Shown piece after piece: positions 1-5,455 of a stretch of DNA of 5,969 nt (position 1 is the stretch's first letter; every line of letters begins with the position of its first letter). Source of the stretch: Bacillota bacterium (GTDB taxonomy: Bacteria > Bacillota > Bacilli > Alicyclobacillales > SLC66); NCBI GenBank assembly GCA_021846145.1, contig JAJZCJ010000204.1, positions 1-5,969 of the forward strand. Direction: 5' to 3'. The position numbers and the translations under genes are program-made. The notes under the pieces were generated by a model. The model saw nothing but the letters and a program-made list of their open reading frames with translations, was not told the origin of the DNA and did no database searches.

Positions 1-1
1 C

Positions 2-508
2 TTCAACGACATGCTCTCTGGCTATCGCGTCTTTTCCAAACGCTTTGTGAAGTCCTTCCCCGCTTTTGCCACGGGCTTTGAGACGGAAACGGAGATCACG
101 GTACACGCGCTCGAACTGAAAATGCCTGTGGCTGAAGTCGACACTCGTTATGGTGCTCGCAAAGAGAATTCCGAGAGCAAGTTACGCACCTATCGCGATG
201 GCTTTCGCATCCTAAATATGATTTTGTCGCTATTTAAAACGGAGCGGCCATTTGCTTTTTTTAGCATTATTGCAGTTATTTTTGCGCTACTGTCAATTGG
301 CATATTTATTCCCGTGTTGATTACCTACGTACGCACTGGCCTTGTGCCTCGCCTACCCACCGCCACACTTTCGATGGGGATGATGTTAGTCGCGATGATC
401 AACTTGTTTATCGGTATTATTCTTGATGCCGTTACGCGCAGTCGACGGGAAATGAAAAAACTCACGTATCTGTCTGTGCCTTTATTTCCCGAAAAAAAAC
501 GCCTCTAG
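2..508 (+). CDS. Membrane-anchored family 2 glycosyltransferase, C-terminal part (5' end outside window)
   Basis: The reading frame is open to the left edge, so the ATG at 11 is internal and about 168 C-terminal residues are visible. The fragment begins with a soluble part containing SGYRVFSKRFVKSFP and GFETETEITVHALE. This pattern is typical of the end of the catalytic domain in family 2 (GT-A fold) glycosyltransferases of the dolichol/polyprenyl-phosphate sugar synthase type. The nucleotide-sugar site and DXD motif lie outside the window. Two hydrophobic segments follow, FAFFSIIAVIFALLSIGIFI and TLSMGMMLVAMINLFIGIIL, and the protein ends in a basic cytoplasmic tail (RSRREMKK, EKKRL). The likely role is transfer of a sugar to a polyprenyl-phosphate carrier at the inner face of the membrane, or direct envelope glycosylation; the donor and acceptor are unknown. 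The GtrA-like gene follows after only 13 bases, so the two are almost certainly co-transcribed. That pairing is common, with GtrA proposed to help move the lipid-linked sugar across the membrane. Confidence 0.9.
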   Translation, partial: FNDMLSGYRVFSKRFVKSFPAFATGFETETEITVHALELKMPVAEVDTRYGARKENSESKLRTYRDGFRILNMILSLFKTERPFAFFSIIAVIFALLSIGIFIPVLITYVRTGLVPRLPTATLSMGMMLVAMINLFIGIILDAVTRSRREMKKLTYLSVPLFPEKKRL

Positions 509-521
509 AGAGGAGGGCACT

Positions 522-947
522 ATGCAACGCTTATTTGCATTTAAGATCATTCGTTTTTCGCTAGTGGGCGTACTCGGCTTTATGGTAGACGCCGGATTTT
601 TGCAACTCTTCGTGTCTCTATTCAAACTGGATCTATATATCAGCCAAGTAATTGCCTTTTTGATTGCCGCCAGTGTCACCTGGTATTTTAACCGCAGGTT
701 TACATTTAAGGATGATGCGCAAACGGACAAAAAACGCCAGTGGGGATTGTATTTGTTACTCAATACCGCCGGTGGCGCGATCAATTACGGTGTATACGCG
801 CTTTGCATCGCTAATTTCCTCTTGATGCATCATATCCCCATTCTCGCCTTAGCTGCTGGCTCACTCGCAGGATTGGTCTTTAACTTTTTTGCCTCCAAAT
901 ACATTGTCTTTCGCACTCGCTCATTGACCACGCTGACCGGAGAATAG
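522..947 (+). CDS. GtrA-family small polytopic membrane protein
   Basis: This 141-residue protein has the usual GtrA length and four hydrophobic segments, at about residues 10-30, 37-55, 75-98 and 105-124. Family hallmarks are visible: RFSLVGVLGF near the N-terminus, TWYFNRRFTF at about 53-62 and NFFASKYIVF at about 121-130. The start is well supported because an AGGAGG at 511-516 lies five bases before the ATG. GtrA proteins are thought to assist translocation of undecaprenyl-phosphate-linked sugars, or to tether the glycosyltransferase used in O-antigen, teichoic acid or arabinogalactan modification. The upstream family 2 glycosyltransferase supports that role here. The biochemical activity of most members is not proven, and the sugar cannot be read from sequence. 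The stop codon TAG (945-947) directly touches the stop codon of the convergent kinase gene, so the pair has no room for its own intergenic terminator. Confidence 0.9.
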   Translation: MQRLFAFKIIRFSLVGVLGFMVDAGFLQLFVSLFKLDLYISQVIAFLIAASVTWYFNRRFTFKDDAQTDKKRQWGLYLLLNTAGGAINYGVYALCIANFLLMHHIPILALAAGSLAGLVFNFFASKYIVFRTRSLTTLTGE

Positions 948-1958
948 CTAACGTAGCTGCGCATAAGACATGCGCAACCACTGCAGCTTCGCATTGACAA
1001 TCCCCGTGATTTCATCGCGGCTCAGATAGCCTTCTCGATACTTATTAATCTCCCATCCTAGCATCATCAGCGTATTGTCAAAGTAAACGGCCTGAAAAGA
1101 GTCAATAAATTCCTGCGTATTGACATCCCATCCATGCGCGCCAAGGTGACTGAAGTAGTACTTTTGCAACGTTGCATTTTGATCTTGGATCAGCACATCT
1201 TGCAACAATATCGCAAGATCTCTTTGCGGGATCGCAGCGCACGTTGCCTCCCAATCAATCAATCGAAAGCGATCACCCTCCACCACAATGTTTTCTAGAT
1301 GTGGATCACCATGGGTCAGTGTCACCCGTCCTCGCAACCACTGCGCATAGCGCGGATAAAACCACTCACTCATCGCTGCCACCTGATCGGCATCATCGCG
1401 TGTCAGAAGGATCATCGGAGTGGACGCCTCCGCCAGTTTTTTGATATGGGCAATGGCAAGGTTCGCCCACGTCACGGACGAATGCACGGGATACGTGGCG
1501 AGTAGGCCTTTTTTTACTAATGCAGGAAGTTGCGTCTCGTAGTTGATGTGCATATCACCTAGCCAACGCAGCACGTTTTGTAGCCATGCGGTCTGTTCAT
1601 GTGGCGGATAATCTTTAATAAAAGACTTGACCGTCACCCCGCAATCCTCCATCAGGATGCCTTCTTCACTGTCATTTTTCACATAGCCAAACACCTCCGG
1701 AATCAATTCCGGCACTTGTGCGAACACGTTTCGATACCAATTGACTTCCTGAGCACGATTCGCAGCAACCATTTTATAGATGGCACGCCTTGGCATCCCC
1801 TTTTGGTCATATAAATGTAACCGAAAGAGTGTCGCTGCATACCCGCCTACAATTTGGGTGGCATGCGCTAGTTGCCAATTATTTTCCGTCAACCAAGTTG
1901 ATAGTCCTTGTGGGAGTGAAAGTTTTTTTTGCATGATTTCCACACTTTCTTGTGACAT
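948..1958 (-). CDS. Aminoglycoside phosphotransferase (APH) fold kinase, substrate unknown
   Basis: This 336-residue protein is related to the APH/choline kinase superfamily. The catalytic loop reads LTHGDPHLEN (residues 214-223; catalytic Asp218, Asn223). It is followed by the metal-binding RLIDWE (232-237; Asp235) and then by PQRDLAILLQD. In the N-lobe, RAIYKM provides the probable ATP lysine (Lys62), EVNWY resembles the alpha-C glutamate region, and LMEDCG (102-107) is the hinge. The enzyme probably phosphorylates a small hydroxyl compound such as an aminoglycoside, choline, a sugar or an amino alcohol. Nothing nearby fixes the substrate, and calling it a resistance gene would be over-reading. 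Two starts are possible. ATG 1958 has only a weak TAGGCAC before it. ATG 1934 (Met9) follows GTGGAAATC. A minus-strand extended -10 (TGGTATAGT) ends at 1965 and would place the transcript start close to 1958, which makes the shorter start or a leaderless message worth considering. The gene diverges from the thiamine operon and converges on gtrA. Confidence 0.88.
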   Translation of the reverse strand: MSQESVEIMQKKLSLPQGLSTWLTENNWQLAHATQIVGGYAATLFRLHLYDQKGMPRRAIYKMVAANRAQEVNWYRNVFAQVPELIPEVFGYVKNDSEEGILMEDCGVTVKSFIKDYPPHEQTAWLQNVLRWLGDMHINYETQLPALVKKGLLATYPVHSSVTWANLAIAHIKKLAEASTPMILLTRDDADQVAAMSEWFYPRYAQWLRGRVTLTHGDPHLENIVVEGDRFRLIDWEATCAAIPQRDLAILLQDVLIQDQNATLQKYYFSHLGAHGWDVNTQEFIDSFQAVYFDNTLMMLGWEINKYREGYLSRDEITGIVNAKLQWLRMSYAQLR

Positions 1959-1973
1959 GTGCCTACTATACCA

Positions 1974-2002
1974 TTGAGCATTGTGCGTATTTATGCTATA
2001 AG
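1974..2002 (+). promoter_or_regulatory. Sigma-A-type extended -10 promoter of the thiamine/HMP transporter operon
   Basis: TTGAGC (1974-1979) and TATAAG (1997-2002) are separated by exactly 17 bases, and TGC directly before the -10 gives an extended -10 element. The expected transcript start is near 2009, about 18 bases before the TPP aptamer. It lies just upstream of the divergent kinase gene. This is read by eye from consensus and no start site has been measured. Confidence 0.65.
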
Positions 2003-2018
2003 TAATTTAACTGCATAT

Positions 2019-2167
2019 CGTGAAGAGGCGCTAGGGGTGCCCAACGGCTGAGAAGCAATCTGCTAACCCTTTGAAACTCGATCTGGATAATACCAGCGGG
2101 AGGAAGTGCCATTTGATCCAGAAGCCCTCTTTTCACGCATTGATTCGCGTAGAAATGAGGTTTTTTT
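2019..2167 (+). promoter_or_regulatory. TPP (thiamine pyrophosphate) riboswitch, THI-box, with terminator expression platform
   Basis: The aptamer spans about 2027-2110. P1 forms between GGCGCT (2027-2032) and AGTGCC (2105-2110), six pairs with one G-U. The highly conserved THI-box segments are present in order: AGGGGTGCC (2033-2041), GGCTGAGA (2046-2053), ACCCTTTGAA (2066-2075), GATCTGGATAATACCAGCG (2080-2098) and GGAGGAAG (2099-2106). TPP bound by this fold is known to shut down thiamine synthesis and transport genes. Here the platform is an intrinsic terminator (2126-2167), so control is most likely by premature termination. Bases 2019-2028 (CGTGAAGAGG) can pair with the left arm of that terminator (CCTC and TTCACG, 2126-2137, with a two-base bulge). 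This would form an antiterminator that excludes the outer P1 pairs. It regulates the downstream EcfS and fused EcfAA'T genes. Confidence 0.96.
2126..2167 (+). terminator. Riboswitch-controlled intrinsic terminator
   Basis: The left arm CCTCTTTTCACGC (2126-2138) pairs with GCGTAGAAATGAGG (2147-2160). There is one T-T mismatch and one bulged A, and the loop is eight bases. It is followed at once by seven T residues (2161-2167). This is a textbook rho-independent terminator placed between the TPP aptamer and the first gene. The T tract runs directly into the ATG at 2168, which argues against that ATG being the true start. Confidence 0.88.
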
Positions 2168-2204
2168 ATGCGAATTAATCGCCATTTAATGGATATTGCA
2201 AGTC

Positions 2205-2224
2205 AAAGGAGGACGATGATTTTG
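2205..2224 (+). promoter_or_regulatory. Ribosome binding site deciding the EcfS start (TTG 2222)
   Basis: AAAGGAGG (2205-2212) is the only strong Shine-Dalgarno sequence in the leader. It is nine bases from the in-frame TTG at 2222 and only three bases from the ATG at 2216. The further upstream ATG at 2168 has no such site and abuts the terminator T tract. Confidence 0.7.
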
Positions 2225-2785
2225 AAATGGAAGCTGCGCGATGTCGTGGTCATGGTAATTTTGGCAGTCATATGTGGTGGCATTTATCGGCTGTGGGATA
2301 TATTGTACCCGATTGTTAACACGTCATGGGTACCGGCACAAGGACTATTAAATGGATTTTGGTTTATCGCTTCTGGACTTGTTCCGTACATCATCCGCAG
2401 GCCCGGCGCTGCCCTCATCTCTGAATTGGTAGCTGCCATGATTGAACAGGCACTAGGCAGCCAATTCGGTTTACAAAATTTAGTTTGGGGGCTTACACAA
2501 GGCATCGGAGCAGAAGTCGCTTTTGCGCTTTTCGCCTGGCGTAACTATTCGCTCCCTGTGATGCTTTTATCTGGCGGGCTGGCTGGCATTGGCGCTAGTC
2601 TCACTTGGTATGTTCAAGGCGGGAGTGCTTATACGCACACCATTATTCTCCTTTACTTCGTGTTTTCCTTTATTAGCGGTGCCGTTGTTGGTGGATGGAT
2701 CCCTAAACTTATCGGTGACGCGCTCAACCGTGCTGGGATTGTTCGCAATTTCGAACTAGGTCGCGCAAATAAGGTGCAACGATAA
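2222..2785 (+). CDS. ykoE: ECF transporter S component for thiamine/HMP, YkoE type
   Basis: This is the substrate-binding membrane subunit of an energy-coupling factor importer. From TTG 2222 it has 187 residues, close to the size of Bacillus YkoE. The N-terminus (KWKLRDVVVMVILAVICGGIY) lines up with the remembered YkoE start, whose first helix is preceded by a short basic stretch. The block RRPGAALISELVAAMIEQALGS is the strongest YkoE family signature visible. About six hydrophobic segments fit an EcfS fold. YkoE proteins bind thiamine or its pyrimidine precursor HMP; sequence alone does not decide between them, but the upstream TPP riboswitch supports vitamin B1 use. An in-frame ATG at 2168 would add 18 residues, but it has no ribosome binding site and follows a terminator T tract. 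ATG 2216 is another possibility. The TAA stop overlaps the next ATG by one base (TAATG), so the two genes are translationally coupled and probably made in a fixed ratio. Confidence 0.92.
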   Translation: MKWKLRDVVVMVILAVICGGIYRLWDILYPIVNTSWVPAQGLLNGFWFIASGLVPYIIRRPGAALISELVAAMIEQALGSQFGLQNLVWGLTQGIGAEVAFALFAWRNYSLPVMLLSGGLAGIGASLTWYVQGGSAYTHTIILLYFVFSFISGAVVGGWIPKLIGDALNRAGIVRNFELGRANKVQR

Positions 2786-2809
2786 TGACTGCGCACAAGG
2801 TGCAGCGAT
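2771..2809 (+). repeat. Imperfect 13-base direct repeat spanning the ecfS/ecfAA'T junction
   Basis: AAGGTGCAACGAT (2771-2783) and AAGGTGCAGCGAT (2797-2809) differ at one base and are offset by 26 bases. The first copy encodes the last residues KVQR of EcfS and supplies the Shine-Dalgarno of the next gene. The second encodes KVQR at residues 5-8 of the fused protein, in its own frame. Flanking GCGCA before each copy extends the resemblance. This looks like a short local duplication at the gene junction. Confidence 0.6.
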
Positions 2810-5133
2810 CGCCTGCGCCATTACTGAACTTTGAAGACGTCTCCATTACCTATGAAGAGAGCGAGCATCCTACTATTCAACACATCAATTTTACGCTTGA
2901 CGAAGGGGAAGCCGTGCTGTTCTTGGGTCCAAGCGGTTGCGGTAAAAGCACGCTTGCCATGTTATGCGCTCACCTGATCCCCCACTCTGTGGAGGCAACG
3001 GTGAGCGGTAAGGCGTGGTATAGCCCACTAATTGAGCAGCCGGGACAAGTGGGGTATGTGTTCCAAGATCCAGATTCACAATTTTGCATGTTGACAGTGG
3101 CGGATGAAATTGCCTTCGGTCTGGAAAATCAAGCATGTCCAGCCACTGCAATGGATGACCGCAGTAAGCATGCGTTACACGCTGCTGGCATCCCTGTGTC
3201 ATTGGATGCGAATCACGCTGAATTTTCAGGTGGGATGAAGCAAAAACTGGCGATTGCGTCAGCACTGGCACTGCAACCCAACTTACTGGTGCTAGACGAA
3301 CCCACCGCCAACCTTGACCCCTTTTCCACTAGACAAGTATTTGAACAAATTACTCGTTTGCACGAAGCGGGTCAAGCAATGATCGTGATTGAACACAAAT
3401 TTGATCCCTTACTCCCAGTGATGGATCGCGTGATTTTATTTGATCGCACAGGGCAGATTTATCGTGAAGGCCCCACGTTGCAAGTCATATGCGAGGAGTG
3501 GGCGTGGTTGGTGGACACGGGTGTGGTGGCAAGCTGGAAGACTCCGCCTGTGAGTTGCCAGCAAATGATCGCTAGGGATAGTGGGGAGATTGCTACTACC
3601 ACAGGCCACATCTGGCCTGCGGTGGATCACAACGCGTTTTTGTTGCTGCAAGTATCGCTTTCCTATGGCAAACAGCGCGTTTTGCATGATTTGTCATTAC
3701 ACATACCCAAAGGTGATTTTGTCGCCGTGGTGGGACCAAATGGTGCCGGGAAATCTAGTTTTTTGCAGTTGCTTGCAGGTCTGAAACGTCCTGCCTCTGG
3801 ATCGCTCACTTTACTTGATCGCCCAATCGGCAAATGGAAGGTACGCGAACGTTTCTCCGCCATTGCCTATTCCTTTCAAAACCCAGAGTTTCAGTTCATT
3901 TACGAACGAGTAGGTGACGAACTTGCCAATCGCATCGTGGGAGCAGACGTTCCTGCCCAGATCCATGAGTTGCTCGCGCAATTTGGACTTGACGGATTGG
4001 ATCAACATTCACCTTTTTCGCTTAGTCAAGGGCAAAAAAGACGCCTCTCTGTCGCGTCGATGATGAGAAAAACACATGAAATCTATCTGTTTGATGAACC
4101 CACATTTGGTCAAGATGCAAAAACACAAGCTGCCATCATGGAACGGATGAAGGTACTTAACGAGGCTGGCAAAACCATCATCATGACCACGCATGACATG
4201 GATCTTGTGCGTCGGTATGCTCACCATGTAATCGTCATCGCAAGTGGCACAGTGATTTTTCAAGGTACTTCAGAAGATTTATTTTCACAAGAAGACATTC
4301 TGCGTGTCGCACATTTGCTTGACGATACGATGGAAGAACTGCCGCCAATACAGGATTCCTTGCAGCACCTTGAAGGTCCAACGCATGTCCGCAGGTCACT
4401 TGTTGCGCGACTACATCCAGGTTGGTTGTTTCTTGCGATGTTTATGGCGTCACTGATCTCCCTATTTGCGCATACGTTGCCTGAGGCAATCGCAGAAATG
4501 GCGCTACCGCTCGTGGTCATGATGGGACTTGGCTGGATGAGTCCTTGGAAAATCGCAAAATCACTTTCGCCATTTCTTGTATTTTATGTGTTATATCTTT
4601 GGTCCTACGTGGCCAATGCAGCAGTGCCCGCAGGGACGACTACGGTAAATATTCTCTGGTATCATCTGAGTTATTACGGACTTGATCAAGGGCTCATCCT
4701 CTCCATTCGCATGCTGGGCTCTGTGCTCTTTGGCATACTTTTTGTCACGCAAATTGATTTTACAGATTTCATGGTGGCCTTGACCAAAGATTTTCATGTA
4801 CCGCCCAAATTTGCATATGGTACGATGGCTGGATTGCGGGTGGTGCCACTTTTTGCATCGGAGTGGACCAAGCTCAGACAAGCTCGTCAAATACGTGGAA
4901 AAGAGGGAGGAAGCGCGTGGTTGAATCCTGTCACTTATGCACTCCCTCTCCTTAGCCAAGGCATCCGCATGAGTGAACGCGTGGCCATTGCGATGGAGGC
5001 CCGAGGATTTCATGGCAAAGTGTCCACCTCGGCTACACATCGCACCTTTTATCGGCTTGTAAAAGTACACGCGTGGGATCTAGTCGTGAGTGCTACGATC
5101 GTCATACTTGCCGTGCTTGGCGTCATCGTCTGA
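2785..5133 (+). CDS. Fused ECF transporter energizing module: EcfA-EcfA'-EcfT (YkoD-YkoC fusion)
   Basis: This single 782-residue protein combines two ABC ATPases and the T transmembrane subunit. ATPase 1 (about 12-245): Walker A GPSGCGKST (48-56), Q-loop VFQDPDSQF (Gln94), signature FSGGMKQKLA (147-156), Walker B LLVLDEPTANLD (167-178), switch His204. ATPase 2 (about 285-505): Walker A GPNGAGKSS (317-325), Q-loop SFQNPEFQF (Gln365), signature SLSQGQKRRLS with Gln in place of the first Gly (412-422), Walker B IYLFDEPTFGQD (433-444), switch His470. After a linker (about 510-540) comes an EcfT domain (about 541-782). It has several membrane segments and the coupling motifs QARQIRG (699-705) and EARGF (738-742), which in EcfT contact the ATPases. 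ATP hydrolysis here would drive uptake through the EcfS subunit encoded upstream. Bacillus subtilis has YkoD (A-A') and YkoC (T) as separate proteins. The start at 2785 has AAGGTG at 2771-2776, eight bases upstream. No frameshift or missing catalytic residue is seen. Confidence 0.94.
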   Translation: MTAHKVQRSPAPLLNFEDVSITYEESEHPTIQHINFTLDEGEAVLFLGPSGCGKSTLAMLCAHLIPHSVEATVSGKAWYSPLIEQPGQVGYVFQDPDSQFCMLTVADEIAFGLENQACPATAMDDRSKHALHAAGIPVSLDANHAEFSGGMKQKLAIASALALQPNLLVLDEPTANLDPFSTRQVFEQITRLHEAGQAMIVIEHKFDPLLPVMDRVILFDRTGQIYREGPTLQVICEEWAWLVDTGVVASWKTPPVSCQQMIARDSGEIATTTGHIWPAVDHNAFLLLQVSLSYGKQRVLHDLSLHIPKGDFVAVVGPNGAGKSSFLQLLAGLKRPASGSLTLLDRPIGKWKVRERFSAIAYSFQNPEFQFIYERVGDELANRIVGADVPAQIHELLAQFGLDGLDQHSPFSLSQGQKRRLSVASMMRKTHEIYLFDEPTFGQDAKTQAAIMERMKVLNEAGKTIIMTTHDMDLVRRYAHHVIVIASGTVIFQGTSEDLFSQEDILRVAHLLDDTMEELPPIQDSLQHLEGPTHVRRSLVARLHPGWLFLAMFMASLISLFAHTLPEAIAEMALPLVVMMGLGWMSPWKIAKSLSPFLVFYVLYLWSYVANAAVPAGTTTVNILWYHLSYYGLDQGLILSIRMLGSVLFGILFVTQIDFTDFMVALTKDFHVPPKFAYGTMAGLRVVPLFASEWTKLRQARQIRGKEGGSAWLNPVTYALPLLSQGIRMSERVAIAMEARGFHGKVSTSATHRTFYRLVKVHAWDLVVSATIVILAVLGVIV

Positions 5134-5167
5134 AGTTGGGGCGTGAAGTCAGTGTGAATTCAGGACG

Positions 5168-5196
5168 TTGAAATCGACGATTTTAGTATGTATACT
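5168..5196 (+). promoter_or_regulatory. Sigma-A-type promoter of the tRNA-Sec gene
   Basis: TTGAAA (5168-5173) and TATACT (5191-5196) lie 17 bases apart, close to the sigma-A consensus. The expected transcript start is near 5203, about 25 bases before the tRNA. This suggests the tRNA is transcribed on its own rather than only by read-through from the transporter operon. No convincing terminator is visible between 5134 and 5167. Confidence 0.65.
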
Positions 5197-5197
5197 A
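5171..5197. repeat. Two abutting perfect palindromes over the tRNA-Sec promoter
   Basis: AAATCG-a-CGATTT (5171-5183) fills the distal part of the promoter from the end of the -35 into the spacer. TAGTAT-gt-ATACTA (5184-5197) begins at the very next base and covers the -10. Both are perfect inverted repeats with centres of one and two bases, too tight to be good RNA hairpins. They look more like binding sites for dimeric proteins. The TATACT of the -10 is itself partly responsible for the second palindrome, so chance cannot be excluded. Confidence 0.5.
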
Positions 5198-5227
5198 GTG
5201 TCTTAATGACTTTACCACCATTGTCAT

Positions 5228-5324
5228 GGGAGTGGATGGGGTACTGGTGTCCTTCCCGGTCTTCAAAACCGAGTGTCCGGCACGGGTTGTCGGAGGTGAG
5301 TTCGATTCTCACACGCTCCCGCCA
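5228..5324 (+). tRNA. selC: tRNA-Sec (selenocysteine), anticodon TCA, CCA encoded
   Basis: This 97-base gene includes the encoded CCA. The anticodon loop CTTCAAA (5261-5267) carries TCA (5263-5265), which reads UGA. The long variable arm characteristic of tRNA-Sec is present: TCCGGCA (5276-5282) pairs with TGTCGGA (5288-5294) around a five-base loop. The T arm is GTGAG-TTCGATT-CTCAC (5296-5312). The acceptor GGGAGTG pairs with CGCTCCC, with G as discriminator base (5321). The expected eighth acceptor pair would be G5235 with A5313, a mismatch, and the anticodon stem has one internal C-A mismatch. Neither disturbs the identification. SerRS and SelA would charge and convert it, and SelB would deliver it to UGA codons with a SECIS element. 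No other sel gene is in the window. The anticodon arm, variable arm and overall length exclude tRNA-Ser and a tRNA-Pyl (CTA). Confidence 0.96.
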
Positions 5325-5329
5325 TCAGT

Positions 5330-5366
5330 ATAAAAGTCAGTAAACACAAGGGTTTCTGGCTTTTAT
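5330..5366 (+). terminator. Hairpin downstream of tRNA-Sec, probable terminator
   Basis: ATAAAAGTCAG (5330-5340) pairs with CTGGCTTTTAT (5356-5366), eleven pairs with one G-U, around a 15-base loop. The T-rich right arm runs on into TTATG. It begins six bases after the CCA end of the tRNA. The T tract lies inside the stem and the stem is AT-rich, so this is a weaker terminator than the riboswitch one. An A/T-flanked hairpin of this kind could act in both directions, also ending the minus-strand transcript. Confidence 0.5.
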
Positions 5367-5418
5367 TATGCTCACGTTGAAGGGTTTTATTCTAAGCAAA
5401 AATCTACCCGGAAAACGC

Positions 5419-5439
5419 AATTGCAAACAAATTGCAAAC
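5419..5439 (+). repeat. Tandem direct repeat AATTGCAAAC (period 11)
   Basis: AATTGCAAAC occurs at 5419-5428 and again at 5430-5439 with one base between. A near copy, AATTGCAAGC, is at 5624-5633. The pair sits about 95 bases past the tRNA-Sec 3' end and directly beside the palindrome at 5440. It has the look of a protein binding array, such as iterons, recombinase arm sites or an operator. No function can be assigned. Confidence 0.4.
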
Positions 5440-5455
5440 CTTTAGTTGACTAAAG
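5440..5455. repeat. Perfect palindrome CTTTAGT-tg-ACTAAAG
   Basis: Seven-base arms (5440-5446 and 5449-5455) flank a two-base centre. The palindrome lies immediately after the AATTGCAAAC direct repeats and contains the TAA (5442-5444, minus strand) that closes the long minus-strand frame. It is a possible operator or recombinase site; as RNA the loop would be too small without melting the inner pair. Confidence 0.4.

Noticed and set aside
1172..1505. Two overlapping plus-strand frames opposite the kinase.
   Set aside because: They run antisense to the catalytic HGDPHLEN and IDWE region. The translations are rich in His, Pro and Ser, as expected for shadow frames.
4591..5070. A 159-codon minus-strand open frame opposite the EcfT domain.
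   Set aside because: It lies entirely opposite clear EcfT coding sequence with membrane segments and coupling motifs. Its own translation has no recognisable motif, and similar reverse frames occur all along the fused transporter gene.
5131..5133. UGA at the end of the fused transporter gene as a selenocysteine codon.
   Set aside because: Extension gives only seven codons before the next TGA, and the protein already ends with a complete EcfT domain.
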